Shown here piece by piece: positions 17,311 through 24,982 of a stretch of 64,000 bases of DNA (positions are counted from its first letter, which is position 1; each line of letters starts with the position of its first letter). The notes under the pieces were generated by a model that did no database searches, was not told the DNA's origin, and saw nothing but the letters and a program-made list of their open reading frames with translations. Source of the DNA: Nitrososphaerota archaeon (GTDB lineage: Archaea > Thermoproteota > Nitrososphaeria > Nitrososphaerales > Gagatemarchaeaceae). Position numbers and translations under genes: made by a program. The stretch spans positions 1-64,000 of the forward strand of contig JACQFN010000002.1 in assembly GCA_016200045.1 (NCBI GenBank). Direction: 5' to 3'.

Positions 17311-19016
17311 GCGAAGTAAAACTGACCGAGCTCGAAGGCAGGGTGAGGAGAGAACCGCTCCTGGGTTGGTTCGACCGTTTCGTTTCCTTTACCTTCAGGA
17401 TTTTCGCTGGACCCGCCGGGCGCATAGCCAACTCGATGCCTCAACTCCGATCCCAGATTCTCAAATCGAACCTCAGAACCTCACCTGAAGGGTTGGTCTC
17501 CATGGCCCTTTTTGCTACTATGGTTGCGGGAGTGACCACTGTTTTTCTCGCGGTCTATGGGTTCTTCACCCTTCATCAGGTCTTGTTTCTCTTCTTCCCG
17601 GTGGCCATTCCAATTGTGTACCTTGTCATAACCAGTCTGCCGAAGCTGAGCTCTTCGGGCCGTGCAGCCGCGATTGACACGGAACTGCCGTTCGTACTCG
17701 GGTACATGAGTGTCTTGGCAGGTGGGGGGGTCTCGCCGATCGAGACGCTCAGGAGAATCTCTCAGATGGATGTCCTCCCCGCGTCCAGAAAGGAGGCCAA
17801 GAGGATCCTCGTCGATACCGACGTCTTCGGGTTCGACCCCATTACGGCGATGGAGAACGCCTCGAAACAGAGCCCTAGCAGGTACTGGTCGGAGTTCCTA
17901 GCCGGATACACGGCCGTCCTGAAGTCCGGAGGCAGTTTCGAGAACTACATACAGATCAAGCTGAGGGACCTCGTGGCGAACAGGTCGGCGGTAGTGAAAA
18001 ATGCCTCCGACCTCACGGGGTCCGTCGCTGAGGCGTACCTTACGATCACAGTGGTCCTCGGAATGACTCTCTACACTCTGTACATGGTCCAGGCCATGCT
18101 TTCAGGTAATCTTGGTGCGTTGCAGAACCTGTATCTCTTTGCCTTCCTGGTCGTCCCCCTGATTTCAGCGGGTTTCGTCTATCTGATCGACGCCATACAG
18201 ACGAAATGGCCTTACACCGACTACCGGCCCTACAAGTTCTTCGCTGCCATGATCCCAGTGGCCCTGGTTGTTCTTTTCATACCGATCCCGATTCCCCTTT
18301 ACCTACACGTTTCAGTCGCGTTGGGGGTGGCATCGGGCCCGCCTGCCTCCTATTCCCTCAGGATTTCGAGGGAAAGGCGACGGTTGGAACGAGCCCTTCC
18401 CGACTTCATTGGAGATGTAACCGAGGGAAGGAAGACCGGACTCTCTCCGGAACAGAGCATCGAGAGGCTTTCGAGTCGGAACTACGGTGTCCTGTCCAGA
18501 CACGTGAAGAAGATGGGCGCCCAACTTTCTTGGGGAGTCTCCCTCTCCAAAGTAATCTCCACTTTCACCGGCGCGGTTGGAAGTTGGGTAACCCGTGCCA
18601 CCGGAGTGCTCCTCATAGAGGTCGTGGATGTCGGAGGAGGGACCGTGCGGAGCTTCACCGAGATGGCGGCATTCGCGAGGACGATTAACGACCTCGAGAC
18701 CCAGAAAAGATCTGCCCTAAAGCCCTTCGTCTTCATTACTTACATTGCCGGCATAATGGTGATCATGACGACGTTCATCCTTGTCTACATGCTGTCGGCA
18801 CCGGCTACCCTCGGCTACAAGGCTGCAACCGTCGATTCTCACACGATCGACCTCCTGCTCACCACGGCGGTGTTCGATTCGTTCGTCATTGGCCTGGTAG
18901 CAGGTAAGATGGGAGAGAGCAGCCTCTCGGACGGATTCAAACATGGATTCGCGCTTGTCATTGCCAGCGTAGTCTCCGTCGCAATCGCGAGGCTCTTCAT
19001 CAACATCCCTCTGTAA
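17307..19016 (+). CDS. Type IV pilus-like polytopic platform protein (TadC/FlaJ family)
   Basis: 569 aa with about nine predicted membrane helices arranged as two T2SF-type halves. Conserved features are LPFVLGYMSVLAGGGVSPIE in the first half and LPDFIGDVTEGRKTGLSPEQ in the second, both typical of the cytoplasmic loops of the TadB/TadC/FlaJ platform. The start codon overlaps the stop of the ATPase gene. This protein forms the inner-membrane base on which the ATPase acts. No prepilin peptidase is visible in the window, so that activity must be encoded elsewhere. Confidence 0.9.
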   Translation: MSEVKLTELEGRVRREPLLGWFDRFVSFTFRIFAGPAGRIANSMPQLRSQILKSNLRTSPEGLVSMALFATMVAGVTTVFLAVYGFFTLHQVLFLFFPVAIPIVYLVITSLPKLSSSGRAAAIDTELPFVLGYMSVLAGGGVSPIETLRRISQMDVLPASRKEAKRILVDTDVFGFDPITAMENASKQSPSRYWSEFLAGYTAVLKSGGSFENYIQIKLRDLVANRSAVVKNASDLTGSVAEAYLTITVVLGMTLYTLYMVQAMLSGNLGALQNLYLFAFLVVPLISAGFVYLIDAIQTKWPYTDYRPYKFFAAMIPVALVVLFIPIPIPLYLHVSVALGVASGPPASYSLRISRERRRLERALPDFIGDVTEGRKTGLSPEQSIERLSSRNYGVLSRHVKKMGAQLSWGVSLSKVISTFTGAVGSWVTRATGVLLIEVVDVGGGTVRSFTEMAAFARTINDLETQKRSALKPFVFITYIAGIMVIMTTFILVYMLSAPATLGYKAATVDSHTIDLLLTTAVFDSFVIGLVAGKMGESSLSDGFKHGFALVIASVVSVAIARLFINIPL

Positions 19017-19056
19017 TGCTTATGGAGCCCACGCAAGACGGTGGGTTCAACAGGGT

Positions 19057-19854
19057 TTGGCTGGACAGACGAAAAGCGAAAGTGCGATGTCGGAGCTTCG
19101 TGAAGGCGCCGTCCGGACTGCGAAGCCCGCGTACGGAGTTGACGAGCCGTACACAATCACATCATTGACTGTCATGGGGCTAGCCTCAATGAGCAGTGGA
19201 ATCATACTCCAGGCCTACCGTGGCAGCACGGGCCAGCTGGTCGCCCTGTTTGGCCTTGTGGCAGGGTTCGTTGTCGGTTTGATTTTTCTGGTTTTTGCCT
19301 TCTCACTACTCTACAGCAGCAGACGGTGGAAACTGACTGAACTCTCCGCAATGGCATCCCGATTGCCCTTGGGCGGGGAAGAGCGCGTGTTGGACATCGG
19401 GTGTGGACGGGGGGCGTTTTCCAACCTCGTCGCAGCTAGACTGTCAGCTGGCTTCATTGTCGGCCTGGATGTCTGGAATCCGAGGCAACTTTCTGGCAAC
19501 CATCCTGCCTCCATGCTCATGAATTCTGAAATCTGCGGGACCACCAGCAAGATACTACTCGTGAAGGCTCATCCGAGCGCACTTCCATTCGTCAAGAACA
19601 GTTTCGATGTGGCAATTTCTGGAATGGCTTTCAACCGTCTGGAGAGTGGCCGTGAGCTGCAGAATGCATTCAAGGACGTCATTTCCATTCTTAGGCAGGG
19701 AGGGAGGGTCAGTTTCCTAGTCGCTGGCAGATCAGGTCCCTATGTGGACGAAATCAAGCGGACCGGGATGACTGATGTTGAAGTTGAGCGATTCAGGTTG
19801 GGTCTTCTACCTCCGGCGCACACGATAACAGGCCGAAAGCCTTACAGACAGTGA
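19057..19854 (+). CDS. Membrane-anchored class I SAM methyltransferase
   Basis: 265 aa from TTG 19057 (an ATG at 19087 is an alternative). Two hydrophobic helices (around residues 34-85) precede a methyltransferase fold with motif I VLDIGCGRGAFSNLVA, motif II GLDVW, FDVAISGMAFNRL and LRQGGRVSFLVAG, ending ITGRKPY. It is the paralogue of the protein at 6199-6957: same anchor, same order of motifs, same xGRK near the C-terminus. It lies 40 bp after the platform gene on the same strand and probably belongs to locus B. The substrate is unknown. Confidence 0.78.
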   Translation: MAGQTKSESAMSELREGAVRTAKPAYGVDEPYTITSLTVMGLASMSSGIILQAYRGSTGQLVALFGLVAGFVVGLIFLVFAFSLLYSSRRWKLTELSAMASRLPLGGEERVLDIGCGRGAFSNLVAARLSAGFIVGLDVWNPRQLSGNHPASMLMNSEICGTTSKILLVKAHPSALPFVKNSFDVAISGMAFNRLESGRELQNAFKDVISILRQGGRVSFLVAGRSGPYVDEIKRTGMTDVEVERFRLGLLPPAHTITGRKPYRQ

Positions 19855-20007
19855 CCTCCTCTGCCGTGGTCGTACATAACCCGACTCACGCCGAAGGAAG
19901 AGCATTCAGTGGCCGGGCAAGACGAAACCCCTCGCGCGGACTCTGTTTTGGTCTTGTCAACCTATTTGATGCAATTTTTCGTATCATGTCAAAATCCAGC
20001 GTCCATA

Positions 20008-20020
20008 ATGGTTATAAGGC
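20008..20020 (+). promoter_or_regulatory. TATA box of stand-alone prepilin
   Basis: ATGGTTATAAGGC is centred about 30 nt before the ATG at 20045. The stretch between is A-rich (CCAAAAAAAATAC). Confidence 0.55.
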
Positions 20021-20044
20021 GATTTCGGACCAAAAAAAATACAA

Positions 20045-20458
20045 ATGGACATAAGAAGGTATACAAGAAAAAGAGCCATTTCGCCAGTTCTAGCAACAGT
20101 CATCCTCATCGCCATCACCCTAGTCGCAGCGGTAGCGATCGCAACATTCGTATTCGGTCTATTCGGGACCTCGATCTCCGGCCCCACCCTATCAATAATC
20201 TCCAGTTCAGTGGCTTGTAACGGAGGGACAGGCTCGGGCACCTGTGCCATGACCGTGCACAACGCCGGAGCCAGCGCAGGGACAATACTTACTGCAGGAC
20301 CCACCCAAACATTCAACTTTAACGGTTCAGAGCCATTCACGGTCCCAGCCAACGGGAACATCCTCGTCAACATGACTTATGCGGGAACAGGTCAAGCGAC
20401 AGGGTACCTTACCCAATCGAACGGACCAAACTTGGTCTTCTCAGTGACACTGTCGTAG
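20045..20458 (+). CDS. Type IV prepilin (major-pilin-like)
   Basis: 137 aa. N-terminus MDIRRYTRKRAISPVLATVI is a textbook archaeal class III signal with a long hydrophobic helix continuing through LFG. The small C-terminal domain is rich in Gly, Thr and Asn, has one Cys pair and ends NLVFSVTLS. The end is shared with the next prepilin (GPNLYFFISIP), and the pair also share TGYLTQSNGPN / SGFLIQSTGPN. Its own TATA box and a strong hairpin right after the stop indicate a monocistronic, possibly abundant transcript, as expected for a major pilin. It is close in plan to the prepilin at 3249-3731. Confidence 0.88.
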   Translation: MDIRRYTRKRAISPVLATVILIAITLVAAVAIATFVFGLFGTSISGPTLSIISSSVACNGGTGSGTCAMTVHNAGASAGTILTAGPTQTFNFNGSEPFTVPANGNILVNMTYAGTGQATGYLTQSNGPNLVFSVTLS

Positions 20459-20490
20459 GGACAACAATCGGCATAGGCGAAAACAGGAAC

Positions 20491-20533
20491 GCGCACTGCC
20501 CAATTCATGGGAAGTGCGCCTTCTTCATTTCTT
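20491..20533 (+). terminator. Hairpin with T-rich tail after prepilin gene
   Basis: GCGCACTGCCCA-ATTCA-TGGGAAGTGCGC forms an 11-bp stem with one mismatch, followed by CTTCTTCATTTCTTTA. It is placed 32 nt after the prepilin stop, and is a likely terminator or mRNA-stabilising 3' structure. Confidence 0.6.
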
Positions 20534-20575
20534 TATGACCTGAAGGGCCTCTCCGGACAGGACTGAAGGGAGAGG

Positions 20576-21091
20576 ATGTCATGTTCTAATAGCCCCGCAT
20601 TTGGTCAACGACCCGTGAAGGAACTAGGGAATTCCTCAAGTCGTGGAGTTTCCGAAATCCTTGCCACTGTTCTCCTGATCGCAATAACGTTGATTGCGGG
20701 GGCCACTCTGGCATCATTCGTCTTCACTCAATTCCAAACTACTGCCTCCATTCCTGTCATTTCGATAGTCCCAGGACCCACTCCCTGCTTCCCCAGCGTC
20801 CCGGGGACCGTCGTCTCGCCCGGGGGTCTTCCGGTAACGATACCACAGGGGGACTGTGCATTCATCGTGCAGAACTCGGGAGTAAGGGCGGGAACGATTG
20901 CTGGAGTAGGTCCAAGCCCGACCTTCGCGTTTGACCAGTGCAATGGTCTATCGTCAAGCAGTTGTGTTGTCCCGTTGAACGGCTTCTCAGTGGTGGCCAT
21001 AAGATATTCAGGTTCGACCAACCAGTATGTTTCCGGGTTCCTCATCCAATCGACAGGCCCGAACCTTTACTTCTTCATATCGATACCGTAG
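20576..21091 (+). CDS. Type IV prepilin
   Basis: 171 aa. An unusually long leader (about 23 residues, with cysteine near the start) precedes the cleavage region NSSSRGVSEILATVLLIAIT. The hydrophobic helix and the C-terminal portion (VAIRYSGSTNQYVSGFLIQS) are clearly related to the preceding prepilin; four cysteines could form two disulfides. GGGAGAGG lies just upstream of the ATG, so this is a leadered mRNA. Probably a minor pilin encoded beside its major paralogue. Confidence 0.83.
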   Translation: MSCSNSPAFGQRPVKELGNSSSRGVSEILATVLLIAITLIAGATLASFVFTQFQTTASIPVISIVPGPTPCFPSVPGTVVSPGGLPVTIPQGDCAFIVQNSGVRAGTIAGVGPSPTFAFDQCNGLSSSSCVVPLNGFSVVAIRYSGSTNQYVSGFLIQSTGPNLYFFISIP

Positions 21092-21185
21092 TTACGCGAC
21101 AGTCGAATCTCCAGCGGTTGGAATTCACACTATAACCCCTGTATAAGGTCATATACGGGGGACTTGAGACGGCCGTGGAAATACT

Positions 21186-21737
21186 TTGGTCGACTCCGAC
21201 ACCCTCGTAGGGAGGTTTGAGTGGGATCCAGAGAGCGGGACGATGGTGGACAAGACGCTTGGTGCTCGAGTGATGACGTTCACAGCCTATGGTTGGTCGG
21301 AACTCAAGAACGAGCTGGACAGCACATTCATGTCTGGCGCTTCCGTGATCTACCAGAGAATGGGCTACAGCTACGGCAGGTACGTTGCGAAAGTGGCCAA
21401 ACAGAACGCGGCAAAGGCAAAGAAGCATCTCACACCGAAGTCAATCTTCCAGATCTTGGCAGACTCAGCCAAGAATCAGGGTTGGGGAAAACTTGAGCTG
21501 AACAGCGGAGACTTTGAAACTGGCGTGGCCACAGTAGTGATGCGAGGATGCATCTTCTGCGCGGCCGACAAAAAAGGGACCGTTCCTCGCTGCAACTATC
21601 TCGTAGGCCTGGTTGGCGGTGCTGCGGACGAGATCACGGGTCTGTCTCACAGGGTAGTTGAGGGGAGATGCGCCGCAAAGGACGACGGAATATGTGAAAT
21701 CAGGCTTGAGAGGGTGACGGCCGCGACCACGTCCTAG
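21186..21737 (+). CDS. V4R-domain small-molecule-binding protein
   Basis: 183 aa from a TTG start about 32 nt after a TATA element (TCATATACG). The N-terminal half has ARVMTFTAYGWSELKNELDS and YSYGRYVAKV; the C-terminal half has the V4R signature with cysteines CIFCAA...PRCNYLVGLVGG and CAAKDDGICEI. V4R (4-vinyl reductase) domains bind small ligands, probably hydrocarbons, and often regulate aromatic or lipid metabolism. Two more V4R proteins occur in the window (25549-26328 and the broken gene at 41011-41510). Ligand unknown. Confidence 0.8.
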   Translation: MVDSDTLVGRFEWDPESGTMVDKTLGARVMTFTAYGWSELKNELDSTFMSGASVIYQRMGYSYGRYVAKVAKQNAAKAKKHLTPKSIFQILADSAKNQGWGKLELNSGDFETGVATVVMRGCIFCAADKKGTVPRCNYLVGLVGGAADEITGLSHRVVEGRCAAKDDGICEIRLERVTAATTS

Positions 21738-21809
21738 GCCTGACTTGAGAGTGAAGAACGATTCCAGTTCCATAAAGCATTAAAGGCCGGGGGGTCCGTT
21801 TTCTGCCCG

Positions 21810-22490
21810 TTGAACCCAGAGCAGAGAGAGGTAACCGAAGCCTCGCCAGACGCATTTACCGAGTGGCTAAGCTCGATGCATGCCGACTATCTCCAGCTTT
21901 CGGTCCTGGCGGAGAAGGAGAAAGACTACGCCAAAAAAATCGCCGATGTCCTAGCGATGCTCCAGAGAGAAGCGGACGGTTTGATCCCGCTGGACCGCAG
22001 AGCGTTTGAAGGTACCGCAATCAACGTTCATTCGGCCTCTTTGGTCCCGGACGCCATGCTGCTCCTGGTCGATTCGGCGGGGAACAAATCATCCATGCCA
22101 CTCAAAGAACTCCCACCGCAGACTGTCCTGAGGATCGTCCGCGAGTCGATACTCCAGATAAGGCGGTTGATGATAGAGAAGCGTAGGATACTTGCTCGAC
22201 GCATCCATGCGCTTGAGCGCGTCGCGGCGGAGCTTGAGAATATTCAGGAGATCCCTAGGGAACTTGACGACCATCCGACGCACGTGGTGGAGGAATCGCC
22301 CAGGGACGAGGCGGGGGTTCCTGAGAGCGACAAGGTCGCAACCGTCCTAGACCAGGTCATTGAAGTCCAAAGCAGCGACTTCTCTTTCAAAGGCACTTAC
22401 GAGGAACACCGGCAGGCTCTAGACGGGCACCAATATCCGTTCACCACTTCAGGCGGTCCGAGCAAAACAAAGAAGACCCCAGCGGGCTAG
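21810..22490 (+). CDS. Conserved-looking coiled-coil protein, function unknown
   Basis: 226 aa from TTG 21810, with CATTAAAGG about 33 nt upstream as a TATA-like element. Predicted helices with heptad-like charge spacing occupy residues 20-60 and 110-150 (LQIRRLMIEKRRILARRIHA); the last 70 residues are acidic, low complexity and probably disordered. No membrane helix, no cysteine motif and no recognised domain. The gene is followed after 15 bp by a DUF5658-like gene and may be cotranscribed with it. Confidence 0.62.
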   Translation: MNPEQREVTEASPDAFTEWLSSMHADYLQLSVLAEKEKDYAKKIADVLAMLQREADGLIPLDRRAFEGTAINVHSASLVPDAMLLLVDSAGNKSSMPLKELPPQTVLRIVRESILQIRRLMIEKRRILARRIHALERVAAELENIQEIPRELDDHPTHVVEESPRDEAGVPESDKVATVLDQVIEVQSSDFSFKGTYEEHRQALDGHQYPFTTSGGPSKTKKTPAG

Positions 22491-22505
22491 CCTCCAGGGA
22501 GGTGG

Positions 22506-22958
22506 GTGCGGCAGGTCATGCTTGACGAGTTCCGCAGGAGAGCGGCCGAGAGATACCACAAAGTCAAGAAACGAGATGAGGAATGGATCCTCAGGATCAA
22601 TCTCCCCTGGGTCCAGACCATGTTGTGGCTGCTCTTCGCGATACTCGTTGTACTTGAGTTCGTCGATGTTGTCTCGACTTTGGCCGCGTTGAATTTCCCG
22701 ACGATCTTCTCGGAGTTGAACCCAATCGCGGCTGGCCTCTTCCAATTGAAGTTCCTCGGATTCCTTCTCGCCTTGACGCTCAAGTATGCTCCTCTAATCC
22801 CAATAGGATACGGCGTCTTTCTCAGAGAGCCGCAGGCCAGGTCGGCTCAGGTAAGGGCGGTCAAGATTGGGACGTTGGTCGTATTGGTGACGGCGAACAT
22901 CATTTACATCGCGATCGCCACAAACAACCTGTCATACCTCGCCAGGCTCGTTGCGTAG
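22506..22958 (+). CDS. DUF5658-like small membrane protein
   Basis: 150 aa from GTG 22506 (ATG 22518 also possible, with GGGAGGTGGG upstream). A charged N-terminal amphipathic segment (FRRRAAERYHKVKKRDEEW) is followed by three predicted helices; LEFVDVVSTLAALN followed by ELNPIAAGL resembles the Asp- and Asn-Pro-containing motifs of DUF5658 proteins. Function of that family is unknown. It follows the coiled-coil gene closely. Confidence 0.68.
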   Translation: MRQVMLDEFRRRAAERYHKVKKRDEEWILRINLPWVQTMLWLLFAILVVLEFVDVVSTLAALNFPTIFSELNPIAAGLFQLKFLGFLLALTLKYAPLIPIGYGVFLREPQARSAQVRAVKIGTLVVLVTANIIYIAIATNNLSYLARLVA

Positions 22959-22988
22959 TTGCACCCAGCAATCGGACCGAATCAGAAG

Positions 22989-23000
22989 CAGTTAATACAT
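22989..23000 (+). promoter_or_regulatory. TATA-like element
   Basis: GCAGTTAATACA lies about 30 nt before the ATG at 23024. Confidence 0.4.
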
Positions 23001-23023
23001 CAAAGACGAGGGCCAAGGGTCGA

Positions 23024-23413
23024 ATGATTCCAGACGTTTCCTTCGACACTACAACGGCCATGCTAAGGTTTCAATCGGTGATAGACCTGAGGAGGCATCT
23101 GAAGAAGATGCTCGAGGACAACCTCAAGGAGCTCGACAAAGTCGGCAACATCACGGCAATGGTCATGAGGGACGAGAGCATCGACGTTTCCGAGCCGAGC
23201 GTCAAAGGATGGGTGAAGACTGGCACCGTTTTTGTGAACAAATCTGACCCGGAGAAGGCCACTCTCGACGTCTTGTTTGCGATGGTAAGAGAAATCAGGC
23301 CCAAGGTTGTGAAGATCACTGAAAGTCGGATGGGTTGGGTGCGAAATGCTCGGCATAAGAGTCCGGCTGGAGGCCGTCAATGCGAAGAAATTCTCGACCC
23401 CGGAGTCCCTTGA
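23024..23413 (+). CDS. Hypothetical protein, overlaps next gene
   Basis: 129 aa. Predicted alpha/beta small protein with an amphipathic helix (LRRHLKKMLEDNLKELDKVG) and strands (ITAMVMRDES, GTVFVNK). The last 25 residues (ARHKSPAGGRQCEE) look out of character and lie in the 68-bp overlap with the following gene in another frame, so the natural end may be earlier or the overlap may reflect a small indel. No family recognised. Confidence 0.55.
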   Translation: MIPDVSFDTTTAMLRFQSVIDLRRHLKKMLEDNLKELDKVGNITAMVMRDESIDVSEPSVKGWVKTGTVFVNKSDPEKATLDVLFAMVREIRPKVVKITESRMGWVRNARHKSPAGGRQCEEILDPGVP

Positions 23414-23714
23414 CCAAGAAGTCAATTTCAAGGTAAACGTGTCGCTTTCTGAAACCGCCAGAACCCCTGGGGATGTCACACTCGAATTCGTCCTAGAGAT
23501 GACATCGCAACCCAACGTCGCAAGAATCGTGATTTCCGGCAGCGCAGTGATGGAAGGGACCAAACAGGAAATCCAACAGATGCTCGTCTCGGAAGACCCG
23601 AAACGAGCTCCACCCGTTCTGAACAAGATCTATGAAAGGGTCTACGGAACCGTCTACCTGCTCTGCGATGCCATGATGGTCCCCCACCCCCTCCCGAATC
23701 TGCTCAGAGTTTAG
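23346..23714 (+). CDS. Hypothetical SecB-like alpha/beta protein
   Basis: 122 aa. Begins with an extended beta strand MLGIRVRLEAVNAKKF, then a second (VNFKVNVSLSE) and third (LEFVLEMTSQ), and ends with a helix YERVYGTVYLLCDAMMVPHP. This order and the C-terminal helix with a Pro-rich end recall SecB-like chaperone folds, but I cannot confirm membership. It overlaps the upstream gene by 68 bp in a different frame, consistent with an operon and coupled translation. Confidence 0.6.
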   Translation: MLGIRVRLEAVNAKKFSTPESLDQEVNFKVNVSLSETARTPGDVTLEFVLEMTSQPNVARIVISGSAVMEGTKQEIQQMLVSEDPKRAPPVLNKIYERVYGTVYLLCDAMMVPHPLPNLLRV

Positions 23715-23873
23715 CGCCCCGTGTTGGGGACCGCCCAGACCGCGCTCAAAGAATCTCATACAATCCCACAACATTCGCAAGAAATAGCGCAATTCGTGTG
23801 GAACGGCGCGGGGAGCGGAATTCACATAACGAACCCTTAAAAAAGGTCATGCCGAATCCAATGGCGAAGGCAA

Positions 23874-24209
23874 TTGGCTTCCACTCAGGTGTTCGAGCTG
23901 CAGGCTCACGAGCCCACGTCAAGGCGTTCCTCCATGGAAATCATGTGCGACATCCTGGAGGCAATTTCGTCAGGAAACGAAAGACCGACCCACATCCTTT
24001 ACAAGGCAAACATCAGCTGGAAAGTGCTGAACAATTGCATGAAGACGCTGCTCTCCCAACAATTGGTGACTAAGGAAGATGACGGGAAACGCGACATTTA
24101 CCGCCTGACGGACAGGGGTTATGCCGTCTTGCACCTGTACAGGGACCTGAAGACGAAGCTGCCCGGGACTGAAAAGATCATCCCGGTTGAATTCGCGCGC
24201 GGATTCTAG
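23874..24209 (+). CDS. Winged-helix transcriptional regulator (HTH_45 type)
   Basis: 111 aa from TTG 23874, 34 nt after a TATA-like ACCCTTAAAAAAGG. The fold is typical of archaeal single-domain winged helices: MEIMCDILEAISSG, then KANISWKVLNNCMKTLLSQQLV as helices 2-3, a wing with DDGKRDIYRLTDRG, and a C-terminal helix LHLYRDLKTKL for dimerisation. A second member lies at 46652-46897. Such proteins bind promoters as dimers; the target is unknown. Convergent with the next gene. Confidence 0.8.
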   Translation: MASTQVFELQAHEPTSRRSSMEIMCDILEAISSGNERPTHILYKANISWKVLNNCMKTLLSQQLVTKEDDGKRDIYRLTDRGYAVLHLYRDLKTKLPGTEKIIPVEFARGF

Positions 24210-24212
24210 TTT

Positions 24213-24569
24213 CTACCGCCCGCGGTATCCCAAGAGGAGTTTCTCGAGCCTAGGCTTCACGACATTGTGAGTCATTGACGCGATGAAATCGAGGTTCTGG
24301 ATCCGCAGATCTCCGGCAAGAGGCGAAGTCGCGGCGGCGCCGGTCGCAAGGTCCTCCTGCCTATCGCAGGCCGAGTGGATTCTTTGAATCGTCAGATAGA
24401 TGAACACGACTTCATCCGCCAACCCTTTCTTCAGCCTGAAGACGAATCCCTGACTCCTCAGGTTGTCGAAGGCAGTTGTATAGAATCGAGGAATTGACAG
24501 GGCGTACGGGCTGCCAGTCTTCTGAGTCTCTGCATACTCGATCATCTTCGAGGTGATCCCGAGGTTCAA
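24213..24569 (-). CDS. Hypothetical helical protein
   Basis: 118 aa from TTG 24569. The start overlaps the stop of the 59-aa membrane protein gene upstream (TTGA), so the two are translationally coupled. Predicted all-helical, basic at both ends, with a motif RIHSACDRQEDLATGAAAT; no cysteines in pairs and no membrane segment. An in-frame TGA lies upstream of the TTG. No recognised family; probably functions with the small membrane protein. Confidence 0.58.
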   Translation of the reverse strand: MNLGITSKMIEYAETQKTGSPYALSIPRFYTTAFDNLRSQGFVFRLKKGLADEVVFIYLTIQRIHSACDRQEDLATGAAATSPLAGDLRIQNLDFIASMTHNVVKPRLEKLLLGYRGR

Positions 24570-24745
24570 CCAATCTCATCGCGCAAAGCCGCCTTGGCAG
24601 AAGCGAATCTCCTCGCTCCCGAAACCTTTGCTCCGACCCAAATGACCGCCCCTAGAATCAGAATCGAGACTGCATACGGCTCGACGTAGACTTTCAAGAA
24701 ATCTAGGAAGCTTGAAACAATCGTCCCAGCTTCGATCTGAAGCAC
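24566..24745 (-). CDS. 59-aa single-pass membrane protein (missed by ORF track)
   Basis: Below the track's length cut-off. GTG 24745 to TGA 24566 encodes MLQIEAGTIVSSFLDFLKVY, then a membrane helix AVSILILGAVIWVGAKV and a basic amphipathic tail (ARRFASAKAALRDEIG). A TATA-like element GCTTAAATC lies 28 nt upstream, and the stop overlaps the next start by 4 nt. Both facts argue for a real gene. The layout, one helix with a charged tail, suggests a small regulatory or scaffold membrane protein. Confidence 0.68.
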   Translation of the reverse strand: MLQIEAGTIVSSFLDFLKVYVEPYAVSILILGAVIWVGAKVSGARRFASAKAALRDEIG

Positions 24746-24770
24746 TCTTCGCCGACCGCGGCCGGCTTCG

Positions 24771-24780
24771 ATTTAAGCAA
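24771..24780 (-). promoter_or_regulatory. TATA box for the 59-aa protein operon
   Basis: Minus-strand TTGCTTAAAT, about 28 nt before the GTG at 24745. The divergent gene at 24983 has its own element at 24946-24955. Confidence 0.5.
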
Positions 24781-24945
24781 GATTGGATTCTGAATCCTTG
24801 TTTTGTCTCGAAACCGCCCGAATTTGCAGTCGACGGGCGGTCGAATCGCCGCCGCATGACCCAAAGTTAGAATTAGCATAGCAAAGGCCCTCGTTGCAGC
24901 CTGCCCAATCGGATTGTCTTGTTGGTGCAAAACCGATTGCGAATC

Positions 24946-24955
24946 CTCTTAAATC
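24946..24955 (+). promoter_or_regulatory. TATA box
   Basis: CTCTTAAATC about 32 nt before the TTG at 24983. Confidence 0.5.
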
Positions 24956-24982
24956 AGATTTGGGAGGTGCTCGCGGCGATTA

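Noticed and set aside
19851-20054. 67-aa ORF after the methyltransferase gene
   Set aside because: Runs through the promoter of the prepilin at 20045 and lacks any domain.
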